Assembly (NCBI GenBank): GCA_020466095.1
Contig: CM035806.1
Coordinates: 122,135,168-122,199,167, forward strand
Source: Chlorops oryzae
Lineage: Eukaryota > Arthropoda > Insecta > Diptera > Chloropidae
Direction of reading: 5' to 3'
DNA: 64,000 nucleotides
Positions 37,070 through 49,009 of this stretch are shown piece after piece; the stretch's first letter is position 1; each line of letters begins with the position of its first letter. Made by a program: the position numbers and the translations under genes. The notes beneath the pieces were generated by a model. The model was not told the origin of the DNA. It saw only the letters and a list, made by a program, of their open reading frames with translations, and did no database searches.

Positions 37070-38540
37070 TGTTTTCACCGATGATGTCAAGGGGAAAGTT
37101 AGAGTACTTCTAAATTCTAATGACATTGTCATCGAGAAAAGGTGTTATTCATCGCAATTCCCATGACAAAAAAGAAAACAAAAAATAAGAGAACAAAAAC
37201 AAAAAGTATGGCAACACTTCTCATCAAAAATTTACACATATTAACAAAAACGAATTTTAAGCAAGTGGCAACTACGCAAATGTCAAAATTGTGTAAAAAT
37301 CAGTACGATTTTGGGCGTTTTTTAAAACGTTATGTCTCCTAAACTAGAGGCGACCCCCAAAAACAGATTGCGGATTTGGAATCAGGGGGTCATTTTCTAT
37401 AAGTTGGCATCAAAAAAACAAAGATCCCAGAAACGGCCAGATACTAGAATTATGCCTTTCCTGCTGGGGATCGATGCGCGTGTGATATAAATTGCTGTTT
37501 ATGATTTGCTTTCTTTTTGTTCTTCTCATTGCTTGCAATTGCCTCACAACAATAAAATCAGCTGTTTTATCATATGTTTATTCTTACAATAACAAAGCGC
37601 CAAACTCCGAATTTTGGTTACTTCATCTTGGATGATCTTTTTTTTTATTGGTTTTTCATTCCACTTGTTTTATTTTGGTTCCACATGTGTCCGAACTTAC
37701 GGTTTTAAAAGGTAAACAAAACGCAACAACACAGCGACGTCGAACAAAAATTGGCTTGGAAAGTATACATGAAAGACGGCTCTGTCTTCAGCGGTACCAT
37801 ATAGCATATAGGACTATAGGTCTAACTCTTCTTCTTCCTAATCCCTGCAATGTGTTAGAGCTACGCTGCTTCAACATAGGAATATAGCATGAGGAAAAGA
37901 GAAGCACGCTATGGCAGCGAAATCTTTAGCTCTGCTCTGTTGAAATGCATTGCCACTTTTATTTTTAATTTTGGGCGATTTTCGAGTACATTACATATAA
38001 AATATCTACCAAACTCATAAAATGATATGAAAAGCTTGAAAAACATAAAACTAATCAAGGATTTTCAATATTAAGGAGAAATAGAAATGGTTTTTTTTAG
38101 TCCTACCCTGTCCACATAACTTTTTGATCACACTTTTTCAGCAAAAATACTAAATTCTATATACAATCAAATTCGTAGCACTAGTCAAAAATATATGTCA
38201 AGTTATTACAAAATGAAAACATTCGTGCACATTAAGCAAAAGTATATCGTAATATATTTATTAAAGCTTCAATTATAACTTTTAAAGCTATATAAAAAAC
38301 CCGAGCCGACGCCGTGTTTCTTTGATAATTTTCTTGCAAGTGGCATCATTGTGCCTCTTTGTGTCCACCCGTATTGTTGTTGGTACCATAATGGTGAATT
38401 TCTCGAATTTGTTGAATTTCCTATTCCTGCCTAAGGTTTTTGTTAGTAGCTTTTTGGTGAATTTTTCCAATATGTTGAATTTCCTTTACCTACCTAATGG
38501 TGTATTTCCCCATCGCGGCAGAGGCTTTGCGACGTCGACA
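37070..38540. other. Intergenic, nothing recognised
   Basis: AT-rich with scattered short open frames without coding character. The first ~80 bases may be the far side of the interrupted gypsy fragment. No tRNA or repeat that I can name. Confidence 0.5.
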
Positions 38541-39018
38541 GCATATATAACTATATATCTCACTCAGGAGTCGTTTCTATAATATATAACAATATATGTC
38601 ACTTTCATAGATATTGAGCGGGAAGTTTCGCGCCAGTTAGAAAGAGATGTTACTCGGCAGGCAAAAGAAGAGCGAGAGAGAAATACTTTTGGTGAGTACC
38701 TCAGTACAAAATGCTCTTTTTGGTGGGTACCCAAGACCGTGGTGGGTACCCAAGACCGTGGTGAAAAGAGCCAAAATGGAAACGGCTCCTGAGTGACATA
38801 TATAGTTATATATGGTTTTTATTTTGGCTCTTTTCAACACGGTCTTGGGTACCCACCACGGTCTTGGGTACCCACCAAAACGAGAATTTTTTACTTAGGT
38901 ACTCGCCAAAAGTATTTCTCTCTCGCTCTTTTTTTGCCTGCCGAGTAACATCTCTCTCTAACTGGCGCGAAATGTCCCGCCCAAAATCTATGAGAGTGAC
39001 ATATATAGTAATATATGG
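38541..39018. mobile_element. Interleaved long inverted repeats (A-B-A'-B')
   Basis: A (38541-38577: catatataactatatatctc...ggagtcgtttc) is inverted at 38778-38813; B (38578-~38790: ...gtcactttcatagat, gcgccagtta, gttactcggcaggc, ggtgggtacccaagaccgtg twice) is inverted at 38814-39018. The terminal motif gacatatatagt(t/a)atatatgg occurs four times. It looks like two copies of one TIR family in opposite orientation, partly overlapping. Non-coding. Confidence 0.7.
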
Positions 39019-39337
39019 TCGACAGTTAGACCTACACTCCTACATGAGCGTCACTGCTGTATCTTTGGTAAAAACGGATTTAGAGAAATTTTGGACCAGG
39101 TATTGCTAAGGCAGTGGGCTTTATGAAGGTAAAAAAATTTTAATACTGCGCAGTACACTGGGTGTGTTACAGCGTGTAAAAGTTAACTGAATTTCACAAT
39201 TTTCGATATTTTTGGAAAAAATTTTAAGTTTTTCTTAGCTCTGAAGGCTGTAAATTTCCAAAAATGTATATTAGGTAATACGACAACTTTTTAAGGTAAT
39301 TTGGGTTATTCAATTAAACATAAGGTGCGGTAAAGGG

Positions 39338-39585
39338 CATGGGCGTATTTACAGTAGGGCAGGGAGGGGCAGTTTCCCCCTCTAATTAGTTTCTGCTCAG
39401 TATACGACGCAAAAGAGTTTTCCAAGAAATGAGATACGGCTGCCAAAATGGTTTTTGAAGATATAAGGAAACCTATGCGTACATGTGGCAACACCTAGAA
39501 ACGTACGCAAGAGTTTCTACCATATATATAAAACAAACTTTTTGTGTCTTGCCCCTCCCTAACTGAAAATCTGGATACCTCCATG
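39338..39585. mobile_element. hAT-type MITE, 248 bp
   Basis: Imperfect TIRs catgggcgtattta / inverted catggaggtatcca with subterminal gggaggggc, and 8-bp flanks gtaaaggg / ggaaaggg (7 of 8 match). Confidence 0.6.
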
Positions 39586-39774
39586 GGAAAGGGGTAAAAT
39601 CTTAATGTTTACAACTTTTTGGACTTTAATAACCATTTTTGCATAAAAATTAGTTGTTTATTTCCGTTATTTTAATTTTTTAGTAATCCTTGTAAAATTT
39701 CCGTCACTTTGGTGCCAAAACCCAACTAGCAAAATAGTTCCAAAATTGGTAATTTCTTATCTATTTTAAGGTAG

Positions 39775-40620
39775 AATATTTCCCTGCCCTGCCCTAAATA
39801 GGGCATGATTAGGGCATTTCGTCTTTAAAGTTAGGGCATTGAGAAGGCATTTCGACCAAAAATAGGTCGAAAAGAAGTCGAAATTACCAAAGTTTAACCT
39901 GAATTGGGCATAGAATGAAATGAAAAGAACGAAACGAAAACTAACGCAAAACGAAACAACAAAAAGGGAGAGAGATATATAAATAGATAATATCTTACTC
40001 ATTCATACGTATTACTTCAATACAACAATGAAGGAAATAAATTTCTATCAAGTATATCTTATGAAATGAATAATAAATAAAATATGAACTTGATTAAAAA
40101 ATATTAATATGCGAGCTTGAATTTATGGTGAAAGTGTTCCTTGTACTTTTTAATTTTTCAGGGGCCATCTCATTGATGTGAATTAAATAAATTTTTCTTT
40201 AAAAAAAGTTTTTTTTTCGTATAGAAAAAACAGATGCAGAAGAAGAATTCTGCCATTCGAAAGACATGGCGGAACCTAAAATCGGGCCACAAAGTTCAAT
40301 TTCCTTAATTTCCTAACCCAACCTAACCTAACCTAACCTAACCTAACCATTTCCTAAGTATTTCTGCCTTGAAAGTCATTTTCCTTATAATAGCTTCTGC
40401 CCTAAAATGGCCTTTATAGTTATTTTTCCTTCAATTATCCCTGTTAAAGATTTTATTACTTATTTTTGCTCTTATTAGGCATTTAAATTTATTAGGACAT
40501 TCTGCGGGCCTTTCGACCTAATAGGTCATTTTGCTTTCAAATGGCCCTAATAGCCCATATTTCGACCAATATGTGTCAAGCCATCTTCCCAGCTGAACGC
40601 GAAATCAGCTGATAGATCGC
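39775..40620. repeat. Dispersed repeat, related in inverse orientation to 61018-61640
   Basis: Rich in agggcat, aggtcgaaa and ttcgacc motifs. Blocks such as ggcatttcgaccaaaaatag, aagaagtcgaaatta, ttatggtgaaagt and gggccatctc/ggcccgtg reappear inverted at ~61018-61480, so both are copies of one unnamed repeat family. Contains the (CCTAA)n tract below. Confidence 0.5.
40312..40348. repeat. Interstitial (CCTAA)n tract
   Basis: Six to seven units of CCTAA with one variant (cctaacccaacctaacctaa...). This is the complement of TTAGG, the ancestral insect telomere repeat, which flies no longer use. Confidence 0.85.
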
Positions 40621-41142
40621 ACTTCTTTGCGTTGCTTTCGGTTTTCAGTTGTTTGTGGTTTTAAGTGGATTTTTATTCATTTTCAAAATTTTTCACTTCG
40701 AAATTTTATAAAACGCACACTTTTTACGCTCTCAACGGTACTTTACACAATAGTCCTTTTAGGTCAAAATAGGGCATACGTTTTTTTTATACCCGACACA
40801 CTCTTTGTCGAGGGTATATTGCGTTTGTGTGGTTGTGTGTAACACCCAGAACCAGTCGAGATAGACCATACAAAATATATATAGAAATGATCAGCGTCAC
40901 CAGGAGATTCGATTTAGTCATGTCCGTCTGTCTGCCCGTCTGTCTGCCTGCATATAGTTATCTTATCGAAGGAGTTGAGCTATCTTGATGAAATTTGGTA
41001 TGCTTACTCACAGGTACATGAGTAAGAACATGAGTAAGGACCCGATCGGACCATTTTTAGGGGTAAATCCAGTACTAGGGTCTGTTACGAAAATCACAAA
41101 AACTGCTCTAAAATCGAAGTTTTTCAACATATTTTAATGAAA

Positions 41143-41627
41143 TTGTTATTATTTTTGACCATCTCTATATTTCATTTTTGAATTATTATTTGGGCTTTTT
41201 GGTCTCTCATTTTTCGCTTATAGTGAAAAATGTAATTTTTGGCAATTGAAAAAATTTATTTTTCATAAATTGCCGAGAAGTGTGGAAAGCCGATACGACC
41301 GGTTTCCCAAATAATAATTCAAAAATGAAATATAGAGATGGTCAAAAATAATAACAATTAACAATAAGGCGGGCACGCCAATGGTGTATATATATGCACA
41401 ATTTAGCCGACCTACCTCACATCGCTGAGGTGGTCAGAGTGGCTAAGGTGTTGGTTAAAGATACCTGATGATGAACCTGTAAGCTAGGTTCGAAACCGGT
41501 CGTATCGGCTTTCCACACTTCTCGGCAATTTATGAAAAATAAATTTTTTCAATTGCCAAAAATTACATTTTTCACTATAAGCGAAAAATGAGAGACCAAA
41601 AAGCCCAAATAATAATTCAAAAATGAA
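41143..41627. mobile_element. Foldback with SINE-like body inserted in the DINE-like element
   Basis: aaaccggtcgtatcggcttt...gcccaaataataattcaaaa at 41491-41620 has a long inverted copy at 41150-41305, and a short inverted piece at 41306-41360. The flanks share aatgaaatt (41134-41142 and ~41621-41629), a candidate target duplication. Contains the tRNA-like head at 41424-41498. Confidence 0.6.
41424..41498 (+). repeat. tRNA-Ser-like SINE head (pol III A and B boxes)
   Basis: gctgaggtggtcagagtggc and taaggtgttgg resemble the 5' half of eukaryotic tRNA-Ser. A box TGGTCAGAGTGG at 41431-41442, B box GGTTCGAAACC at 41487-41497. The middle does not fold into a proper anticodon arm and 3' pairing is poor, so it is a tRNA-derived retroposon promoter rather than a tRNA gene. 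Confidence 0.65.
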
Positions 41628-42159
41628 ATTTGATATTTGAACGTGTTTCAAGACAAGTAATACGATTTCCAAAAATTTTAAAAGTGGGCGTGGCAGAAGG
41701 GCGTTTTTCGCAATTTGTCCCCTACACCCGAAGTTCAAATGGGACTTGCTCGAAATTTGGCACTTATGATTCCTTTGTAGCCATAAACATCCTCCCAAAA
41801 AATTTCCTTATTTCATTATTAAGGGTACCTCCAGTACTAGGGTCTGTCACAAAAATCTCAAAACTGCCTCAAATTCGGACTTTTTCGAAATATTTTAATA
41901 AAACTTAAAATTTGAGTGTATATTTAAGCCTCCGATTGGAATTGCAAAAAAAAAGGAAAATTGGGCGTGAAAAAGGGGTGGTTTTCATAAAGAAATTTAA
42001 CTAACGTCGGTATATGGGGCCACTAATGGCCTTAAAAACTTCTTGAATATTCTTACTTAGTGGTCCTGTTTTTTGGGCGTGGTTCAAAAATTATTTTAAC
42101 ATGTGTGTATGTGTCGGGTATTTTATTGTCAGGCTCGCCTGGCTATAACACCCTTACGT

Positions 42160-43425
42160 TATTTCAGTTGTCACAAAAGCTAGAGAAATTCGGTGGTAGG
42201 AAGTTCAATTACTTGAAAAGGATTTGTTAGTTCGCAACCGCGCATGCCTCATCAACAGAGGGGGCCTCTTGTTATGGAGGAGAACTCCGTAGCGTCGTTG
42301 CTCTCGCATTTTTCGCTTCGCACGTGAACGTTATATGTACATTTTGATGTGTTTTCGGTGTCCGTGTGCCGACTATGGTTTACTTTAAAGCGAAAATCAC
42401 GTAAGTTTACTCTGTGAAAATCGAACTTTAAATAAGTAACAGTTTTCATTGAATATAGAATTTATAAAGCTTTTCTAATTTCGAATAATTTTTTCTTTCA
42501 CTCAACCTGCTGATTAAAGCTGGCCCCGGCCCCCTTTTACCTAAGTGAGCATGCGAAGGGTGTGTAAAATAATGCTAAGCAAAATTATTGCACGCCTATG
42601 CTCATGATGTTAAGTCAAGATTGATGGTTTCGGGTTTCTATCGGAAACACGGTAAGCAAACCGAATGCACGAGATATTAGGCCCATCCGTCGGCCCCCAA
42701 TCAGTTGGAGGGACACTGAGACACGAGTAGAGGCGAACTGAATGTTGCATCTGCCGATGCGAGTGCGGCGTTTGCCTCGACGCGTGTTGCGGCACGAAGA
42801 ACGGCTTTTAGTCTTATTTGATAGTTGAAGGATTATGGTGCACAGTAGTTCCTTCCTCGCTTTGTATTTCTTCGAAATCGAGGAACGAAATTTCGATACG
42901 ACAACTTGCAACGTGACGTAAAGTGGCGTAGCACTGCGTGGCGTGGCATGAAGTGGTAAAGTGTCTTGTAATTCAACACATCCGGTTTCTATTCGAAATA
43001 TTTAATTGGTATGTTCATATGTATATCGCGGCAGTGGCCATGAGAACGTTGAAATGGAACTTTATCAAACAAATCGGTGAATTGAATCATGCTGTCACGA
43101 TGAGATTTGAAGGCTCTGCTTGCATCCGGTACGTCAACAATGGTTTCCGTGTTTTTCCGCTTTCCTTTTTCCTTTTTCCGTTTCCGTGTTTGTGTTCATG
43201 CTCACGTAATGGGCTGCTCCACGCGTGATTGTTTCGGTCTTCCTTGCATTACTGTTCTCTGCTGTGTTGTGCACTTGCTGCTCGTTGTTTTTCCAATTGT
43301 TTTTGTTATGATGGTTGGCTTAACTCGATTGTCCTTAGTATATAGTAATGATTTTCGATTTAAGTACACAATATTGCCTGAAATATTTTTGTTGCATTGG
43401 ATATATGTATTGCTAAGTGTGAAGG
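42160..43425. other. Intergenic; GC-richer stretch but no gene supported
   Basis: 42240-42960 is less AT-rich than its surroundings and has CG-containing words, short ATG-donor combinations near 42374 and 43100, but no phase-consistent exon chain. It could be a promoter or untranslated exon of a gene outside the window. Confidence 0.35.
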
Positions 43426-43640
43426 AGAGCAGAGAGAGAGAGAGAAGGACAGAGTAGGAGATAGAAGGACAGAGAAGGAGAGAGGACAGAGAAGGAGAGA
43501 GAAAGAAAGAGATAGAGAGAGAAAGAGAATGAGAGAGAAAGACAAAGAGAGAGAAAGACAAAGAGAGAGAAAGAGAGAGAAAGAGAGAAAGAAAGAGATA
43601 GAGAGAGAAATAGAGAAAAAGAGAGAGATAGAGTGATAAC
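43426..43640. repeat. GAGA purine microsatellite
   Basis: ~210 bp of gagaga/gaaaga repeats, all purine except a few t and c. Open frames on both strands are repeat artefacts. Confidence 0.95.
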
Positions 43641-44754
43641 AGGGGCGGATCCAGAGCCATCCGTTGGAGGGGGAAATAAATTATTTTTTAAATTAAAATG
43701 TTCAATCCGTATTTTAGAAAGGATGCACTATACATATATTTTATTAGAAGATAAGCATGATTTTGAAAAAATAAAAACGACAAAAACCTACAAATAAAAA
43801 AAAAAACTATTTTATTCCCGCCACGGCAAAAAACCGTCTCTTTTCCTCGCATGTCTTTCTATAACAAACAAATTGTTGGCGAAAAATTCCCAACAGACAA
43901 TTTCGCTAAAAATAAGCTTTTTTAAAGCTTGTCAACTCAAGCCTAGGCTTACAATAAGTTTCCAAAACCTTTGAAGTTCGTTTTAAAAACATATCAGTAT
44001 AAGCGAAAAACCAACGAAACGGCACCCTTTTTTATAAGCTTATCATTTTGTTTACAAAAAGTTTATTTTAAAGTTTTGTAGTGCTTCCAAAAGACATTTG
44101 GTAAACTTATATTTTCCCTTTGAAAACTATATTTTTAAATGTTTTGTAATGCTTTCTAAGAGTTCTTTATATACGGTTGAAAATAGCTTGTAAAAACGAA
44201 CACTTCCTATTTACAAGAAAAGGTTTTGTAAGGGTGCTATTCAACGTTTTCCAAGCTTGCACAAATTCTTTTCTCCAAAAACAACAAACAAATTTTTCTT
44301 TATCAAGCATTTATTAAATTTTTATATAACAAACATTTTAAGTAAAAAGTAAAAAGGACCTTATTATAGTCAAACAGCCTAACCTAAGTTTTTTTTTAAC
44401 AAACACTCATTAAATTTTTATAAACAAATATTTTAAGTAAAAAGGACCTTATTCTGGTTGAATGGTTGAAGTAGTCGTAGCAGTAGTCTTGGCAGCTTTA
44501 AGTTTATGCCGATTTCTGGCAAATTGGAAAAACGATTTGGTTGCTCTCGCAAATTCTTAAAAAAATTTTGGAATTTGTTCCCCGCCAAGCAAATTTTTCC
44601 GCTAAAGTGTCTGTCATTATTCTTTCCCAACAGTTTTTCACAAATTTTGTCGACGCTTGTCACTTGAAACTTCCACATAAACTAAACAAGCGCAAGAGCA
44701 AAAGACTGCAATACTCGCGGCTTGTCAGAAATTCTTAAGAATTTGATTTGCTAC
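43641..44754. other. AT-rich intergenic, nothing recognised
   Basis: Starts with a hAT-like word caggggcggatccag at ~43639, for which I found no partner end. The rest is AT-rich with gtaaaaagt-type duplicated text at ~44300-44450 (two similar ~100-bp stretches). Confidence 0.45.
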
Positions 44755-44998
44755 TAGAGTTCGCAAACTATCGATGGCACTATCGATCGTTTGTCACTAT
44801 CGTGACTATCGATGGTTTTAGAACGACTATCGATGGTTTTCGATAGTAACTCAGCAACAATTTAAAGCCATTTCTTTCAAAAATCATAAGCAGGGATGCC
44901 CACCACTACATTGAAAGCTTGCGATAGTGTGTGTGCGCATTGCACTGAAGAACGTTTTTGGCCTTTTTAAGTTCTCTCTTTTTGCTTCATCCGACATA

Positions 44999-46268
44999 AC
45001 AGGTTGGCTGATAAGTCCCCGGTCTAACAAAGAAAAACACATTTTTTTGTCAAAATTCGTTTTTATTATTCAACATAGTTCCATTCAAGAGCGATACAAC
45101 GATTATAACAACCTTCCAATTTTTTAATACCATTTTGGTAGTACTCCTTCGGTTTTGCCTCAAAATAGGCCTCAGTTTCGGCGATCACCTCTTCATTGCA
45201 GCCAAATTTTTTCCCTGCGAGCATCCTTTTGAGGTCTGAGAACAAGAAAAAGTCGCTGGGGGCCAGATCTGGAGAATACGGTGGGTGGGGAAGCAATTCG
45301 AAGCCTAATTCATGAATTTTTGCCATCGTTCTCAATGACTTGTGGCACGGTGCGTTGTCTTGGTGGAACAACAATTTTTTCTTCATATGGGGCCGTTTTG
45401 CCGCGATTTCGACCTTCAAACGCTCCAATAACGACATATAATAGTCACTGTTGATGGTTTTTCCCTTCTCAAGATAATCGATAAAAATTATTCCATGCCC
45501 ATCCCAAAAAACAGAGGCCATTACTTTGCCAGTGGACTTTTGAGTCTTTCCACGCTTCGGAGACGGTTCACCGATCGCTGTCCACTCAGCCGACTGTCGA
45601 TTGGACTCAAGAGTGTAGTGATAGAGCCATGTTTCATCCATTGTCACATATCGACGCAAAAACTCGGGTGTATTGCGAGTTAACAGCTGCAAACACCGCT
45701 CAGAATCATCAACACGTTGTTGTTTTTGGTCAAATGTGAGCTCGCCCGGCACCCATTGTGCACAGAGCTTTTTCATATCCAAATATTGATGAATGATATG
45801 ACCAACACGTTCCTTTGATATCTTTAAGGCCTCTTCTAAGGTCATTAAAAATCATTTTGTGAATTTTTTTGATGTTTTCGTCGGTAACCACCTCTTTCGG
45901 GCGTCCACTGCGTTCACCGTCATCCGTGCTCATTTCACCACGCTTGAATTTTGCATACCAATCAATTATTGTTGATTTTCCTGGGGCAGAGTCCGGAAAC
46001 TCATTATCAAGCCAAGTTTTTGCTTCCACTGTATTTTTTCCCTTCAGAAAACAGTATTTTATCAAAACACGAAATTCCTTTTTTTCCATTTTTTTCACAA
46101 TAACAAAAGTTGCTTCACAAAAGACGCTCTATCTCACAAACTAATTGACTTACAGACGTTAAATTTTGACACGAATCATTTGAAGATTGCCACTATATAA
46201 AAATAATATGCATTTAATACTAGCGACGCCATCTATGTGTCAGACCGGGGACTTATCAGCCAACCTGT
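44999..46268 (-). mobile_element. mariner element, full length, 1270 bp
   Basis: TIRs begin acaggttggctgataagtcc and match for ~28 bp at both ends. TA duplications at 44997-44998 and 46269-46270. Contains a frameshifted transposase gene. Confidence 0.95.
45066..46098 (-). pseudogene. mariner transposase, one frameshift
   Basis: N-terminal part 46098-~45840 (HTH domain; KSTIIDWYAKFKRGEMSTDD) and C-terminal part from ~45845 to 45066 are in different frames. The break is just after KKIHKMIFND, where some bases of the spacer between the two HTH motifs appear missing. The catalytic triad of mariner (D,D34D) is complete: MDETW, HQDNAPCH and YSPDLAPSDFFLF; the WVPGEL motif is also present. Confidence 0.92.
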
Positions 46269-46706
46269 TAGGTCTTGCTCGTTCGCTGCCTGATGTCAGA
46301 CTAAACAGGTTTCGATTTCTCAGCTTGCTTGTTGCCTTTTGTGTATGTACACAAGCATTCGCTCTCAATGCTCCGAAGTTTGCTCCGCGGGCATCAACGA
46401 TCATAAGCATTAAAAACCTTTCCAAATCCTGATCCTTGAAAAAATGACTCTAAAGGCTCAGTTACTGAACGCATAACATAACCTAATGGGCGTTAATCCA
46501 ATACAGGAATTCACATTTCGTGTTTCTGTAAAGGCGCTTCCCCATTTCGAAAGGAGTTGACTAGAAATGCAAAACTTCATACAGTAAAAGCCTCAGAAAT
46601 TTCTGACAGAGTTTTTTCATAGAGTTTAGTATATCTGATCGAACTGGGGCAGGGCCTTAACATCTAATAAAGTCGTTCGCCGTCGTTTATTAACCTACAT
46701 AGTATA

Positions 46707-46837
46707 GGTCCTCATGCAACACATTTACACCGTGTAAACTGAGTGAAGTAAGTAAAACTGTCAAAATTGCATACAAGATTTGACAGTTTTACGAACTTCA
46801 CTCAGCTTACACGGTGTAAATGCGTTGCATGAGGACC
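46707..46837. mobile_element. Palindromic MITE, copy 1 of 2
   Basis: ggtcctcatgcaacacattt...acaccgtgtaaactgagtgaag pairs with its inverted copy over ~50 bp. A second, diverged copy lies at 59721-59853. Confidence 0.8.
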
Positions 46838-46862
46838 CTAAGTATATCCATAGATAGGAGTG

Positions 46863-47931
46863 CAATTAAAGACTCAGTTACTCTTGATTGAACGCAAGGG
46901 CGTACCCAGCATTTAATGAAGGGGGGGCCCCAAAAAAAAATATTTAAAAAAAACGAAAACCCCACGCTTCCAACAATATTTTAAATATCTATGGCAGGGA
47001 GGTCTATATTTTCTTTTATAATTTATAGGCTGTTAAACAACAGATATGTCTAAATCACGAGATTTAAGAACAACATTTAAATGGTCTTGATTTTAAATGT
47101 CAAACGTGAAATTTTCTTAAATCCCATGATTTAGCCTATTACATTTAATATATCCATTTTAATGTTTTATTTCCATTTGGAATTTTTCCACTTTTTTTTG
47201 CTACTTGCTGGCACGACTGAATGTTACAGATGGAATAAAATGTATGGCACTATCGATACTATAGCTGGCAAACTAAAGATGGCACTATCGATAGTATTAA
47301 TAGTTGTAACTTTGTCCACTATTTATTGATATTCGAAACTATCGACTAATGGTTGTCTGCAACGCAATGCTGATAAAATTTCAATAAATTCGTTCACTTG
47401 GAATATAAAATAACGCATTCAATACTAACTTGTTTATCGAAACTAACAATGATGCCTACTATACATAGTAGTACGTTTAAAACGTGTCGTGTTTATTTGG
47501 TAATTGATGGTTGTGAACATCGATTGTTTTCCAGCTGTACTCAAGGGGCCAGCGAATGAACATTAAAGACTAGTTTGGTTATCTTCACTGATTTAAAAAC
47601 AATAGTCAATATAAGTCAATCTTACAATGATTTTATTTTTTAAGATAATATTTGCTATTATTTTAACGTTGTTTTTCCCAAAAAATAAAACTGTTGCATT
47701 GTTAAGGGGGGGGGGGCGGCCGTGGCCCCCTCTCTCCCCCCTGGGTACGCCCTTGATTGAACGTAACGTAACTTAACTTATTGAAATCTGTTTTCCACAG
47801 ATTCTTATCTTAAGTCAAATTAAGTAATCAGTAACTATTTCCATACAAAATGTACTAAACATATCAAGTCAGCTGATTGAATAAGTAAAGTTAATTCCGT
47901 TCAATCAAGAGTAACTGAAGCTTAACTCAGG
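46863..47931. mobile_element. Foldback MITE split by a hAT-type MITE
   Basis: Left text gactcagttactcttgattg-aacg, resumed after the insertion as taacgtaacttaacttattg, is inverted at 47880-47930 (caatcaagagtaactgaagc). Removing 46895-47763 leaves a ~200-bp near-palindrome. Confidence 0.7.
46895..47755. mobile_element. hAT-type MITE, 861 bp
   Basis: TIR caagggcgtacccag at both ends (inverted, 15 of 15) and a perfect 8-bp target duplication attgaacg at 46887-46894 and 47756-47763. G and C homopolymers lie just inside the ends. No transposase. Contains tatcgatactatagc-type words internally. Confidence 0.92.
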
Positions 47932-47962
47932 GCGAATAGTGTAAAAGTCGTTTAACATAAGA

Positions 47963-49009
47963 ACATATCGTCGCCTTACTTCCAAAACCTCGTATCTACA
48001 AAAATGCTGTTTTTCAGAAAACGAAAAAAACTGTTTATCTTACGTAAATTTCAATTTATTAACGATTTTACTTTTTTAAACCATAGCTAGGATATTTACT
48101 GAAGACTCTGAACTGAGTTTACGGTACGAAGCTCACTAAAGAAGTAGCACTGGCTGATTTTGTCACTTACGTGATTTTGGTCCTTTAGAAAATTACAAAT
48201 GTTGTTACTTACGAGGTTTTGTGCGTACTAAAAAAGACGTGGCTTAAAGTTTTCATTTCTTTTTAATGTAACTTAAGGCAAATATTTGGAACATAAAAAG
48301 AATAAAAATAACAATTTGAACTTAAATTCAATTATTTCAGTGAAAATATATGAAAAAAATTTGTCGTATAATTTCCCAATCTGCCACTTTGGTAAATATG
48401 AGCACTACAAGAGCTGTATTTCTCTAGATACGCCACTGGTTTCAGCTTAACTATAATTGCAGCCTAAATTTGCTTTTTCGCTTTTGTGTCTCTGTTTAAA
48501 CCGGGACATTGAGACAACATAAGTGCATAATTCCCCAGTAGAAAATATCGCACTGAAACCATCAAAGGCATGCAATGATATTGAGAGTTATTGAAACTAT
48601 AAGCTCTTTCGGTTGAAATGCCCTCTTTTTTATTTATTTTTATTTTGTTTCATATTGATACATTATTGACTTAATTATTGCTAAAGACATTTCCTACTTG
48701 GTTACATTTTATTGTTTAGAGATGTTATATTCTAACCAAAAACAAATTTGCCGTTTAAATGTCATATGAGCCACTTCAAGTTTATTTATAGAACAATAAT
48801 TTACATATACGAGGTTTTAGAAGGAATTTTAAGGTAAGTTTGCAGATACGAGGTTTTAAAATTTGCGATAATTATTTTTTTCTCATACAAAGTCACTGAC
48901 TTGGAAATGCCATGTGGGGCAAAATGCGTTTCTCTATTTTATAAGCTAAAAAAAACCAATTTCATAAAAATGTCAGATACGAGGTTTTGGAAGTAAGGCG
49001 ACGATATGT
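47963..49009. mobile_element. TIR element, ~1.05 kb, with internal repeats of its end
   Basis: Ends acatatcgtcgccttacttc and caaaacctcgtatct match their inverted copies for 36 bp. Related words (tacgaggtttt) recur inside at ~48210, 48811, 48850 and near the right end. Non-coding. Confidence 0.75.

Larger units (their letters stand above)
40788..42160. mobile_element. DINE/Helentron-like element with (GTCY)n, split by a foldback
   Basis: Starts ttatacccgacacactcttt, has a ccgtctgtctgcccgtctgt tract at ~40922-40950, a gaaatttggtatgcttact segment, two gtactagggtctgt(t/c)ac blocks, and ends with gtgtgtcgggtattttattg and a small hairpin (caggctcgcctg) before ataacacccttac. GTCY microsatellites and a 3' hairpin are the usual marks of DINE-type non-autonomous helentrons. 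Interrupted at 41143-41627. Confidence 0.65.

Noticed and set aside
41424..41498. Genuine tRNA gene
   Set aside because: A and B boxes fit, but the anticodon arm and the acceptor pairing do not; it is better explained as a SINE head.
42374..42405. ATG-initiated short frame followed by gtaagt (MVYFKAKIT) with a 5'-UTR-like leader
   Set aside because: No downstream exon with the needed phase was found; the exon-like piece near 43040-43130 is in the wrong phase.
42610..42911. 98-codon Arg/Ser-rich minus-strand frame
   Set aside because: No homology that I recognise, no splice or poly(A) context; composition follows the local GC rise.
43639..43665. caggggcggatccagagcc, resembling a hAT terminus
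   Set aside because: No matching inverted end or 8-bp duplication could be located in the window.
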